From Porites lobata (Eukaryota; Cnidaria; Anthozoa; Scleractinia; Poritidae), in the NCBI GenBank assembly GCA_942486035.1, contig CALNXK010000127.1:357501-421500 (forward strand): a DNA stretch of 64,000 nt. Reading direction: 5' to 3'. Shown here piece by piece: positions 46,301-56,480 of this stretch. The notes beneath the pieces are model-generated. The model was not told the DNA's origin. It did not search any database and saw only the letters and a program-made list of their open reading frames with translations. Each line of letters begins with the position of its first letter. Positions within the stretch are counted from its first letter, which is position 1. Position numbers and translations under genes: made by a program.

Positions 46301-46960
46301 AATAATTTTATTACCTGTACCAGTTCAAGTGACAAAATATCCAAACTGACCAAGGAACTGTTTAATTTTCAACCAAAGTTTCCTCAAATTATATTAACAA
46401 AATAGTGTTCTCTGGTTCTTGTTTTCAGAAAAAAAAATTGTTTTTTTACATATCAGAGCTCAGTTAAAATTTGTGCAGATAGAAAAACAATAGTCAAAAA
46501 CCTCATGAAGATCTGTAACAAAACTGACGATAACTTATCAGCTTAAAGTGTCTGCGACTCAATTTAATGCTTAGTTGAATTTCGGAGCGGAAGAGGTCTT
46601 AGAGCGTCATGACAGAAAATTCCCTGGCTTCAGAGGTCTGTTCTCGAAATTCCTAACATGAAGAAATAAATTGCGCTCACGGTTAGAAAAAGCTCCCCCT
46701 TTCACGAAAGAAGAAACCTGAACCTCTGGCGCTCAGGGTACGGCAAAAAAAGAAAACGGTGAAAAAAGGTCGGTATCGAGAAATTAAGTTGTAGACAGCC
46801 GTGTGCGCTAGAACTTTCAGGCTTAAAACAAATGAAGGTCATTGAACAGAAAATAAGATCGCTATATCATTCTACCGTATTCCTGTGGCTTGTAAGTGTA
46901 TTCTTTCATATTTTTAGCTTCTTTTGAGTTCTGCCTTTGCCGCCATTTTGTTTGTTTTTC
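43358..46960. other. Intergenic between the coiled-coil gene and RPL35A, no gene seen
   Basis: AT-rich. A plus-strand frame of 118 codons at 43642-43998 has no recognisable domain. Near 44300-44470 the word GATTCC/GGATTC recurs many times. Near 45890-46000 a fragment with CTCTATTAAGGCC and AATAAGCCCCC resembles the interior of the ACCGTA-type elements. Confidence 0.45.
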
Positions 46961-46967
46961 ACCAGTC

Positions 46968-47135
46968 TCAAGACCTCGTACCCAGATCCTCTCACTCTTT
47001 ATCTTGGCCGCCATTTTGAATAAATCTCCACTCTCCGTGGACAAATCAGTCACGTGATTTCTGTTGTGTGCCAGGGTCTTCTCTCCTGCCGCCGCCATAT
47101 TGGAAAGCGAGAGGACCCTGGGGACGAGGTTGGCT
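46968..47135. mobile_element. TIR MITE abutting the RPL35A promoter
   Basis: The left arm (GACCTCGTACCCAGATCCTC ... GGCCGCCATTTTG) is a diverged inverse of the right arm (GCCGCCATATTGG ... GACCCTGGGGACGAGG). The right arm contains the 64-bp segment shared with 43294-43357. It ends about 40 bp before the likely transcription start. Confidence 0.65.
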
Positions 47136-47212
47136 TTCGCTGACCGTCTTAAGATAGTCGGACAGGCTCAATCTTTCTCTTCGCATCGACATCCCCGCTT
47201 CTGGCTACGAAA
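47136..47212 (+). promoter_or_regulatory. RPL35A: RPL35A promoter, TOP-like start and 5' UTR exon
   Basis: A pyrimidine tract TCTTTCTCTTC at 47172-47182 fits the terminal oligopyrimidine start of ribosomal-protein mRNAs, which couples translation to growth signals. The non-coding first exon would run from this tract to the donor at 47213 (gtaagt). The exact start is inferred. Confidence 0.6.
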
Positions 47213-47445
47213 GTAAGTGAGGAATAAAATCCTTTTTCATCCTTGAAGTGTCTTTTGTTTTTCCACCGTTTCAATGACTTGGATGTGTATTATAACGCAT
47301 TCAATTCTTTGCGAGGTTAATTGTTGTGGGGGAACTTGATTTCGCCTTGTCTGTGATAAGACGCCAGCATGGCTACCTTATACAAGCAAAGATTAAGTTT
47401 TGGCTAAGTTTTATTCGTTCGATTTTAGGTAACTAGAGGATTAAA

Positions 47446-50400
47446 ATGTCTCAACCTACGCGGTAAGTTTATATGTTTTAGTGGACGGCGCGGAACCTTG
47501 TTTTGATTTTAATAATGATCGAAGCAGTTTCTCTTTAATCATTATATTAATATAAGCTTAAGCTTAATAATTATTAGTACTCAGTAATCACACTAAACTT
47601 ATTCCTAACAGGGAAAAGTTTTAGTTCAAGAGATACCATCAGCTCAAAATTATAAAGTGGTACTCATAAAGACATGTAATTTTGTACTCATAGTCAAATC
47701 TAAGGGTCACTAGCTACTTATGCCAGTGCTATAACCTCGAGACATCAGATTTGTGTTCATGTTCACTGTGTGGTCTGCTCTAGTCATGCCAACAACAGCA
47801 GATTATTCTGATCATCTGTTCGCATACATGCCAATATTTATCAACAAATAGACCTCATTTTAAAGTGGCAACATCAAATTTTGTTATCCTTCTGTCTGGA
47901 CGACAATGGGCCTTCGAATCCTCCCTAAGGATAAAATTTCCTTTGAATTTTGCAAGTGGAAGTGAGGAAAAGAAGGCCAGTTAACATAAAGATACTCTTT
48001 TTTTATATTTCAATATATTTAACAAGAATGTCAAGGCTGAAATTTGTGAAATTTTAAGAATATTTTAAGAGACTTTGAAAACGACTCAATTTTGTGGGTT
48101 GAAAAATAATCCGTAAATTTATTCAATGCAGTTGTACAACACACTTTTAACTTATTCCTCTCTCTAAACGGCAAAACTAGCCAACAAAATAAGAAAACCT
48201 GCACTACCTATAATTGATACCTTCTCATTCTAAAAATGTTATATTTACTGTAATTTAACAGAAATACAAGAATATTTTCAGTCTAAAATTGGCAGAAAAA
48301 TAAGAATATTCAGCCTGGGCTCGAAAAAATGACATCCTTATGAGAAGAAAAAGAGTGCGTAAAAGAAAAGTAGTGCTTATGTATTGGCCATAACTGGGTC
48401 TTTGACACTCATTTAAGGTAGAACATGTAAGGAGGAATGTTTTGCTTACTTAACCTGCGTCAAAAACCAATCTTGAGATCTTAAGCAAAATAATGTTTTA
48501 CTGATGGTCTAATTATTTCTTGTTAAGCCTTTACACCAAAGGTATTGTCCTTGGCTACAAGAGAGGCTTGAGGAATCAGCAACCCAACACATCCCTCGTA
48601 AGGATAGAAGGAGTAAACAGCAAAAAAGAAACAGACTTCTACCTTGGCAAACGTGTTGCATTTGTGTATCGTGCCAAGAGAAAGACTGTTGCCAAAGGAG
48701 ACAAGAAAGCAAGTAAAATCCGTGTGATGTGGGGAAAAGTGATGAGACCCCACGGAAACAGTGGTGTTGTACGAGCTAAATTCAGGCATAACCTTCCACC
48801 AAAGGCTATGGGAGCTACTGTCAGAGTGGTACGTTGTTTGGTGGAATATTTTTCTTTTTTAACCTGAGAAGAAAGCCCACATTTTGTTTATACTGCTGCT
48901 GGTTTCCCTGCAAAATGACATGTGAGGAATGAGTGAAGAAATTCTGTGCTGACAATGTGTTACTACCCAGATCTGGGTAGTTCTTTTGTTTGGTTGAAGA
49001 AATTTTTGCTTGGGGCATAACCAAGTACTGCCAAGACTTGGGTAGTGACGAGCATCATCAGTGTGGAATTTCTGCATTAATTCAGTCCTCGTGGAAACCA
49101 CTGACGGCGCTGCGAAATGCCGACTGTTTTCTCAGGCTTAATTTTTATGTTAGAATTCTAAATTTGAAGTTTGGCAATTTCCACTTCAAAAGGAAGAAGT
49201 TTCTCCCATTAGAACAAATTCTGATTCTTTTAAGGGGAAGTGTGAATTATTTTGTGTTTTTCTTTGTAATTTTTACTGAGCTGTGATGAAATGAATTCAT
49301 TTATTGTGAAATGCTACAACGTAGCATTATTGATGTCTAACTACACTTGAACAGAGCTCAGTTTGCTTATCTGTTTGTCAAAAAATGTTTTGTCAGTGTT
49401 ACATAATGGTAATTGAATTGAGTGTAGTGCAATTTGGTCTGAAATCATATGCATGACTTTAAAATTGGACATGCGCACAGTGCGAGTTCAATTTGAAATC
49501 ACAACTATGAGTTCAGACCAAAATTTGGCAACATGAAGTTCAATTACCACTTTATTAGAGCCATTTTGAAATCACAAAATCCAGTCAGTACCAATATGAT
49601 GTTGATCCAGTAGCAGGCTAGCCGGTTTGTTGAAAATCAATTTGAAATCGAAAGCATGATTTCAGATGAAAATTGCACGATACTTAGTTCAATTACCACT
49701 TCATTACAACCATTTTGAAATAGCGGAATCCAGTCAGTACAAATTTTTTGTTTTTAAAACAGAAATGGTGCGATTTAGAACAGAAATGATGTGATTTAGA
49801 ACTTGAATGATCCGATTTTGAACAGATGTGATTTAGAGAAAAAAATAGCTTGATTCATGAATAAATCACCCTGCTGAGAGCCAATCAGATTGCAGGGATC
49901 ACCAGTGATTTCAAAGTAGTTATAATAAAAAGTTTTTAAAAGTTTGGGAGAAATGGTGTGTATCAGAGATCTTTAGATTTGAGGATAAGGATAAGTATGA
50001 GGATAATTTATATTTGCGTACTCTCAGAAAGTAATATCCCAGAAGGCTTCATTATGTAAATTTTTTTCACCTGAAAATTTAGGACGGTTATTTAATATTT
50101 TTAATGTAGGGGGTTAAGCCCTCTCCTGATCACAAATGATAAAACTTCTTAAATTAATTTTGATAGCATGTTTCCACCACCAAGGCCTAGGCCAAGCATC
50201 AAACTTTTCATGAGACAAACCAAACTTGGTGAGTTAGGTTCGTGAAAAGTTTGACGTTCGTTTGCATGAGTTTGGATCATCCAACACAAGCAAACAGATA
50301 GAACGTCTTATGTTCGTCTCTGGGGCAAACATTGATCTTCGCATGCGACAAACTAAACTAAGTGATTCAAAAAATTGCATGAAAATGTATATTTAGCCTC

Positions 50401-51089
50401 ATTCAGGAAAAATTTTAAAGAAAAATTGCTTTTTGGTCTGATTCAGTTGATTGGTTCGAAGCGTCCGAAGTTCGACGTTTGACACAACAGACAATCAAAA
50501 CTTTATTTAGGTCAACTAGAATCGACGCTGTTATTTTAAGAGTCTTAACTGACATTTCAGCTATGCTGCCTTCCTCAGGGTGCAAGACTGAACACCGTTA
50601 AAAAGCTTGAACTTTTTAAACAAACTTTTTAACAGTATTTAGTCTTGTACCCTGAAGGAAGCATCATTGCTGAAATGTCGGTAAGACTCTTAAAATAACA
50701 GCATTGATTTTACAATTTTTCAAATTAACATTAAGTAACTACTCTGCACAGGATTTTCAATCTTTATTACACAGCTCATTTAAGAGTTGGGTTCGTCTCA
50801 TGAAAAGTCAGACGTTTGGCCTAAGCCTAAGACATTCTCACTAAAACGCTTAGCAGAATGAAGACGGCTATCTGGCTGTCCCGCCAAAATGTTGCTGGTC
50901 GATGTGCACTCACTACTTAGCATTGAGAAAATCTTGTTCCTGTCTTCTAATCTAAAGTTCTCTGTTAAGGAGTGATGTAAAAGTGGAGAATAGTCCTTTT
51001 CCCCAAAGAATGTTCAGTAGTGTTACTCTTGCCATGTTAATCCAGTAACTTTTTGTATTTTGCAGATGCTGTACCCTTCAAGGATTTAA
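47446..51089 (+). CDS. RPL35A: Ribosomal protein eL33 (RPL35A), complete
   Basis: A structural protein of the 60S subunit. Non-coding exon 1 ends at 47212; coding exons are 47429-47462 (ATG at 47446), 48528-48828 and 51066-51089 (stop TAA). Donors and acceptors are GT-AG and phases agree (CG|C for Arg6). The product is about 113 residues versus 110 in human. Family signatures: RLYTKGIVLGYKRGLRNQQP, SLVRIEGVNSKKETDFYLGK, RVAFVYRAKRKT, KIRVMWGKVMRPHGNSGVVR, AKFRHNLPPKAMGATVRVML and the ending YPSRI. Poly(A) signal AATAAA at 51121-51126. The very short first and last coding exons are normal for this gene class. Long introns of 1.1 and 2.2 kb contain fold-back elements but no exon or clear snoRNA. 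Confidence 0.97.
48893..49143. mobile_element. Diverged fold-back element in RPL35A last intron
   Basis: Shares the order GACATGTGAGGAATGAG, CTACCCAGATCTGGGTAG, GGTAGTGACGAGCATCATCA, TGGAATTTCTGCA and TGTTTTCTCAGGCT with the copy at 51535-51745. The central palindrome is CTACCCAGATCTGGGTAG. Confidence 0.6.
49386..49735. repeat. Dispersed repeat, TTTGGTCTGAAATCAT family, copy 1
   Basis: GGTAATTGAATTGAGTG..., CAATTTGGTCTGAAATCAT, and the inverse GAGTTCAGACCAAAATTTGG ... AGTTCAATTACCACTT form a fold-back. The arm recurs in a second worn unit near 49640-49735. Another copy is at 59700-59885. Confidence 0.55.
50183..50828. mobile_element. TIR element in RPL35A intron, with a second fold-back nested in it
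   Basis: The left arm AGGCCTAGGCCAAGCATC...CTTTTCATGAGAC and right arm GTCTCATGAAAAGTCAGACG...GGCCTAAGCCT are inverses. A diverged second pair with CGTGAAAAGTTTGACG lies near 50230. At 50527-50704 sits a separate fold-back with long arms (CTGTTATTTTAAGAGTCTTA and complement; CTGACATTTCAGC and inverse). Confidence 0.7.
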
Positions 51090-51534
51090 TCTGAATTCTT
51101 GTGCTTCACTGTTGTACAAAAATAAAATGCTCTCAATAACATTCCAGGTTACGGAGTCTCTGTATTTCTTCTTGGTTAATTAGCTCGGAACATTGCGTGT
51201 TTCTGTTGTGAATTTCAAAAGAAAATGAATATTCGGGCAACTCCAGAACCAGAGCTTTTTTTCAAAACGGAAAAGACTGAATGAAAAGTTATTACTGAAC
51301 TGGAGAAAAGTGAAATAAAAATTCTAGGTCACTAAGTGACAGGCAAGGGAGCAAAAGTAAAGTTGGTGAGGATAATGAAATGCAAACTATAAATATTTTT
51401 TAATTTTACATGCGGTATTTAGCTGCGTCCTTTATACTCGGGTTTTTTCGTAGAAACCATAAAGGCAAAAACTTTTTTGCTCGACCTCCCCCTAGCTTGA
51501 GAAAACAGCGGACAATTCACAACACCACCTGCCA

Positions 51535-51745
51535 AATGACGTGTGAGGAACGAGCGCAAAAATTCCATACTGATGACGTCTGGGTAGTGCTTCTGATTGG
51601 TCGTGCCACAAGGGAAGTTTGCTTCAACCAGTCAAGCACTACCCAGATTTTGGTAGTCACACGTCATCAGTATGGAATTTCTGCAGTCGTTCCTAAGATG
51701 TCACGGGAAACCAGTGGTGACGTCAGCTGTTTTCTCAGGCTACCT
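51535..51745. mobile_element. Fold-back MITE, third copy of the TGGAATTTCTGCA family
   Basis: Arms AATTCCATACTGATGACGTC and the inverse GACGTCATCAGTATGGAATT-like segment (written ACGTCATCAGTATGGAATTT in the right half) enclose CTGGGTAGTGCTTCTGATTG and its inverse. Relatives at 16290 and 48893. Confidence 0.7.
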
Positions 51746-51781
51746 GCCCCCTACCCCTGGGAACTGATTCTCATGAGGGAC

Positions 51782-52778
51782 TACCGTAGAATTCCGATAA
51801 TAACGGGTCCCCCGAAAGTAACGTTAATTTTTACCTTGCTGTTAAACCCCGAAAGTAACGCCCCCAACCGATAATAGCAGCCCCGAAAAAATGACCACTC
51901 GAGAAAATATATTTAATTTTTGTACCGTTAATGTAACATTTCAAGAGGTGCGGTATGTGGTTACAAATACAAGTAGGTAGTGGGTTGAATAATATTTTCC
52001 TAACCACGCAATATTTTCCCATTTTAGTGGTGTAGTGTATTTTCATAAACTTAGGATACGGGTAACATGTTAACTAAAACGCGTAAAAACAGATAAAAGC
52101 TGTATTTGTCATCACAGTTGTCATACCGTATTTATTCAAATAAGTGCCCCACCTCGAATAAGCGCCCATCCTAAAGGCAGAAAAAGTTAATAAGCGCCCA
52201 CCCCACCCCACGTCCCTCCCACTCCCACTCAAACTCAAATAAGCGACCACCACCACCCCACCCCCAAAAAATTGAATAGGTACTAATAAAAGACTTCCCC
52301 GAAGACGGAGTTTTCTTCAAAGTATTTTACAGGAACCTTGCCTTGTTACGTCGTCGAGTTTTGTTGTTACCATTTATTGTTTTGTTGCAAAATAAACATA
52401 CTACACTTGCTGAAAATGTGGAAATTTAACAAGCGCCCAGCCTCGAATAAGCGCCCATTCTCAAGGTCCAAAAATTTGATAAGCGCCCAGGGCAGTTAAT
52501 CGAATAAATACGGTATAATACGAGCAATATTTTCGACGCATAGTGTACGAACATTTCGGAGCCTTTTTTGTTACAGTTTTATTATTTTGTTTACATGGAT
52601 ATTGAATACCGTAACCAGCTTGCAACCTGAATGACCTTTTTTACGTTTGTTATGCGTCCTCCTTGTGTAAAACCCCTGCTGAATTACAAACGTTTTCTAA
52701 CCATACGAAATTAACGGCCCCTTTGGCCTGCTAAATCCGAAAATAACGGGGGCCGTTATTTATCGGAATTCTACGGTA
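51782..52778. mobile_element. TIR element ACCGTAGAATTCCGATAATAAC, TA target site
   Basis: The left end TACCGTAGAATTCCGATAAT and the right end inverse ATTTATCGGAATTCTACGGTA are nearly identical, and TA stands at both edges. Interior words CCCCGAAAGTAACG recur. It is interrupted by a different element at 52124-52515. No transposase frame is seen, so it is non-autonomous. Confidence 0.8.
52124..52515. mobile_element. Nested TIR element TACCGTATTTATTC, TA target site
   Basis: Terminal TACCGTATTTATTC and GAATAAATACGGTA are exact inverses, and the outermost TA is consistent with a TA target site. The interior has repeated AATAAGCGCCCA words reading inward from both sides. It lies wholly inside 51782-52778. 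Confidence 0.85.
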
Positions 52779-53102
52779 CCTCAAGTAAGTGCCACCTAAT
52801 CTTGGCATTGTGGGTGGTCGCTCAGGAAAAATACTTGGGTCAGCACTCGTTAACATCCGTCGAAAGGCCCTTTCTCCCCTTATGATTTTTACACAAGGTA
52901 GAACTGTTTTCTGCTTTTATATCACACTTAGATAATATTTCAAGCTGGAAATCATTTATGAAAGTGCAAGTCTCTTCAATTTAAGAGAAAAAAAATTATA
53001 TGAAGGGCAAGAGGCTTCGATTGTTGGGTGGTAGGGAAATAATTAAAGTACACGTAGCATCAACCCCAACCCAACAAAGAACCTAACCAGTTTTGAAACA
53101 GT

Positions 53103-53215
53103 ACTTAACCCTAATCAGTAAAGGAAGTGCTTAACCCTAGTCAGTAAAGGGAGTGCTTAACCCTAATCAGTAAAGGCAGCGCTTAACCCTAATCTGTAAA
53201 ACGCAGTGCTTAACC
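53103..53215. repeat. 26-bp tandem repeat, about four copies
   Basis: Unit CTTAACCCTAATCAGTAAAG plus six variable bases (GGAGTG-like), repeated from 53103 to 53215 with few changes. It lies just beyond the 3' tail of the minus-strand LINE. Confidence 0.85.
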
Positions 53216-53229
53216 GGCTAATCCAAAAC

Positions 53230-55030
53230 GATAAACAACATTTATTATTTGTATTGCGCCTTTTCTATAAAATATTTAAAAGCGCATCACAACAGTAATT
53301 AATAACTAAAAATTTTGCAAATCTTTCTATAAAAATCATAAAAAATATTTACATAAAATGAGTAAAAGATAATTACAAATAAAGATATAGATAAACTAAG
53401 ATAACTGAAATGATTCCTGAAATAAAAATGTCTTAATTAAAGTCTTAGAAGATTCTAAGTTCGTTGCTTCGCGTGCGGACCTTGGCAGCTTATTCCACAT
53501 GAAAGGAGCAGCTACCTGGAAAGCTATGTCTCCCAATGTTTTCTTGGTTTTCACACTTGGTCTTTCCAACAAACGACCATTGTCGTTGCGCCTCAAATGG
53601 TAGGACGAAGGCTGTTGAATACTAATTAAATCTGAAAGGTACTTAGGTGATAGGCCATGCAAAATTTTAAAAGTTATCAAGAGTATCTTATAATGTATCC
53701 TGGAGCGCACTGGTAACCAATGTAATTCTGCGAGTAGAGGTGTTATATGACAGAATTTATGCGCACGATAGATAAGTCTTACACTCGCATTCATAACACG
53801 TTGCAATTTCATAGTCTGATATTCCGGGATTCCATACAGAAGGCTATTACAATAATCTAATCTACTACAAATAAAAGCATGAACTTATTTCTCAGTTGAT
53901 TCTCTGGATAAATATTTCCTAATATGACGTATGTTGTATAAATAATAGAAAGCGCTGCTACAAGTCTTTGTAATGTGAGTTCCCATATCTAGATGCGTAT
54001 CGAACCATGTGCCTAAATTGCGCGCAGAGGCTACAGGAGAGACTTCAGTCTGCCCAATCTTGATGCTTTGGATTGAAACTTTTGAGAGCTGCTGACGAGT
54101 ACCTATAATCAGGAACTCAGTCTTGTCATCATTGAGCATCAGCTGATCCTCCCTCATCCATGCTCGGACATCGCAGATGCACTTTTGCATGGCTGATACA
54201 GCTTCGACTTCACTGGAAGAGTCAGAGGGCTTAAATGACAAATAAAACTGTGTATCGTCAGCATAGGTATGAACGGAGGGCAGATGATGTTTTAGAATCT
54301 GGAACAGCTTACTCACGTAGATGGTAAATAAAAGCAGGCCCAGGCACGACCCTTGAGGAACTCCACACTTCAAATCAAACGGCTTTGAGAGAGTTCCGTT
54401 GATAGACACTTGCTGCGATCTGCCCTTAAGGTAACTCTCAAACCATGAAAGTACTTTCCCCCGCAATACAATTGTTGACCTCAATCGTTCCAGAAGGATC
54501 TCATGTTCGACGGTGTCGAATGCAGAGCTTAAGTCGAGAAGCACCAGCAGCGTGCCATTAGGAGATCGTTCTTCACCTTGAGTAGTGCGGTCTCAGTGCT
54601 ATGATGTTGGCGGTAAGCACTTTGCAATTCTGGAAAAAAAGCTATTGACTAGCATGTGCTCTTGTAATTGTACTGCAACCGCTTTCTCTGTGAGTTTGGA
54701 CGTGAACTGTAAATTACTCACAGGCCGAAAGTTCTTGTTTATCAATTGAAGACCAGATTTTTTGAGCAGAGGATGTACTACTGCCCTTTTCCAGTCATCT
54801 GCAAAGTAGCCATTCTCTAGTGATACGTTCACCATCCTATTAATCACTGGAAGTAACTCCTCTATGCAAACCAACAAGATGGATGATGGAAGAAGGTCCA
54901 GGGTACATGTCTTCATAGAAGCCACAGCCATCTTCCCTACAGCCTCTTCGGAGAGAGGCTGAAACTCTGATAGCGTGACAAGGTCGTCACTACTCGATGA
55001 ACCGTGAGGGGCCCGCTCATAGAACACTAT
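53230..55030 (-). mobile_element. Decayed CR1/L2-like non-LTR retrotransposon (reverse transcriptase part)
   Basis: Three minus-strand pieces read in order: 55027-54599 (fingers region, WKRAVVHPLLKKSGL, FRPVSNLQFTSKLTEK); 54544-53885 (palm, LDLSSAFDTVEHEILLERL, KCGVPQGSCLGLLLFTIYVS, catalytic YADDTQFY, ending at a premature stop); and 53812-53396 (thumb and C-terminal tail, LAELHWLPVRSRIHYKIL, FMWNKLPRSAR). A frameshift separates the first two pieces and a stop/frameshift the last two, so it is inactive. The endonuclease domain is missing (5' truncated), which is usual for LINE copies. AT-rich 3' sequence follows to about 53230. The clade is judged from motif style only. Confidence 0.85.
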
Positions 55031-55104
55031 GTTGTGTAAACTTCATAAGGTGTCCAAGGGCGTTTCGACAGATGTTAAAAATTTGCGGAACTCACACTAA
55101 CTTC

Positions 55105-55627
55105 TTATAATAGCTCACTTCGGAAAAAAGTGATAGCCTGGGACCCAAACTAGGCGTGCTACCATTTATGGCATTATTTGGGGGGACGCGAATGTAAACA
55201 AACATGCGGAAAGCGGAGTGGAATGTTTCAGCAGGGTTAAAACAGCTCAAAATAGCAAAATGGAAGGTGGAATTGAAAAAAAAAAAAACATGAAAATGTG
55301 AAGCTGAAGGAAGAAGATGTGCCTGGAGCAATTTTACTTCGAGAAAAACCAGAAGAATGCATCGTGAAACAGCTTCAGCTTTTGCCGTGGAGCCAAAACA
55401 ACCGGAAAGAAAACGCAGTACGCACAAAGGTAACTGCGCGCGGACCGGGAAGTTCCTGAAGTTTTTAGTGCGCAAAAAACTCATGGCTGCTGGCGTCTCA
55501 GGACATTTCATGGGGTCATACATAAACTACTCACCGCTGCTAGTCTTGTTCCCCCAAACAATCCCATAAATGAGCGCGCGTCCAGTTTGGGTCCCAGGCT
55601 ATCACTTTTTTCGGCAGTGAGCTATAA
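55105..55627 (+). mobile_element. TIR element carrying a captured SAP-like coding exon
   Basis: Arms of about 80 bp: the left has TAGCTCACTTCGGAAAAAAG, TGATAGCCTGGGACCCAAAC and TTGGGGGGAC; the right has GTTCCCCCAA, GTTTGGGTCCCAGGCTATCA and CTTTTTTCGGCAGTGAGCTA. Between them, plus strand 55290-55430 reads VKLKEEDVPGAILLREKPEE then CIVKQL; after a frameshift it reads CRGAKTTGKKTQYAQR, followed by a gtaact donor-like site. LKxxDVPGA...L(x)CRGAKTTGKK is the layout of SAP DNA-binding domains common in cnidarian genes. No transposase is seen. This looks like a Pack-type non-autonomous transposon. Confidence 0.6.
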
Positions 55628-55734
55628 CAGACTGTTAAAGTGCAGAGAGTAGCAGAACCGCTTTTTGGGCAAAAAAATTATCTGGTATATCCATTCTAAC
55701 CAGTGTTTTTAAAAAAGGTAACTTTGTTTTTCCA

Positions 55735-56480
55735 TTAAGTTTTCAGATCTGTCAAAACCTAAAATACCTCCGTCGTCGAGAATCAACACTCGGTCGTAAT
55801 CTATATGATAGTGTTTTAAGTCGGTGAGCGATCGTGATAACCGTACACTGTTTGAACTTTGCTCGTATGGTTTCTTGAACAACTCGATCTGTTTCGTAAT
55901 CGACGTTTGCTGTTGCTTCATCCATGACAATAATCCTGCTTTTCTTCAGCAATGCGCGGGCCAGACATAGAAGTTGTCTTTCTCCAATACTAAAGCTGAT
56001 TCCGCCCTCCCTTGCTTCCTCGCTTAGTTTCCATGATAACTTTTGTACCATGGCTGTTAGACTCGTAGCCTCACACGCAGACGAACCCCTAAGAACGTCT
56101 GCGTGGGAGGCTATCAGACTCGCTTCTTCCAGTGCATCCCATAATTCATTGTCTCCGTACTCGTCAAAGAGGTCCAAATTCATGCGCAGTGAGCTGGTAA
56201 ATAGAATAGGATCTTGGGTAATAACTGAAATAGCTGGACGTGATCTTTGAAGGCAGAGGCTGTTGTTCCCGAAATTGTAATTCCCCTCTGTCGGGCCATT
56301 CACGTGAGGGCCGGCGCTGGATCTGGTATCCAGGCTCCTGCCCAATCTCGGTGTACGTCACAACGCGTTCCACAGACGTCATAAAACTTTCCACTTCAGA
56401 GCACTGAATGACTCCAAACTGTGACGTGTCTACAACCGGCTGAAGCGTGTGCACCAATGACAAAGCGGTTACACCTGATG
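55735..56480 (-). pseudogene. ABCC4/MRP4-type ABC transporter fragment, Walker A region deleted
   Basis: Minus-strand remains of the last transmembrane segment and second nucleotide-binding domain of an ABCC exporter. It begins after an acceptor-like tttcttcatcag near 56477 and reads SEVESFMTSVERVVTYTEIG and RREWPDRGELQF-like text. It then jumps to ISVITQDPILFTSSLRMNLD (Q-loop side), the signature FSIGERQLLCLARALLKKS, Walker B RIIVMDEATANVD and the H-loop TIAHRL. The whole stretch with Walker A (GRTGAGKSS in the family) is missing. A 9-bp-duplicated fold-back insertion at 56066-56116 splits the helical subdomain. A frameshift near 55830 moves the C-terminus (YDRVLILDDGGILGFD) to another frame. 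The retained acceptor argues against a processed copy. It could not bind ATP normally. Confidence 0.8.
56065..56115. mobile_element. Mini fold-back insertion TAGCCTCACACGCAGACG, 9-bp TSD, inside the ABCC fragment
   Basis: TAGCCTCACACGCAGACG and CGTCTGCGTGGGAGGCTA are imperfect inverses around an eleven-to-fifteen-base loop. TTAGACTCG before and TCAGACTCG after form a 9-bp target duplication with one change. Ends TAGCCT...AGGCTA match the elements at 16132 and 27910. Confidence 0.75.

Noticed and set aside
49263..49380. Box C/D snoRNA in the last RPL35A intron
   Set aside because: A TGATGA box is visible, but no convincing D box (CTGA) or terminal stem could be placed.
51410..51874. 154-codon plus-strand frame
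   Set aside because: Composed of a fold-back element and the arm of the next TIR element.
53103..53215. Interstitial telomere sequence
   Set aside because: The unit is 26 bp with only one CCCTAA-like word each, not a hexamer array.
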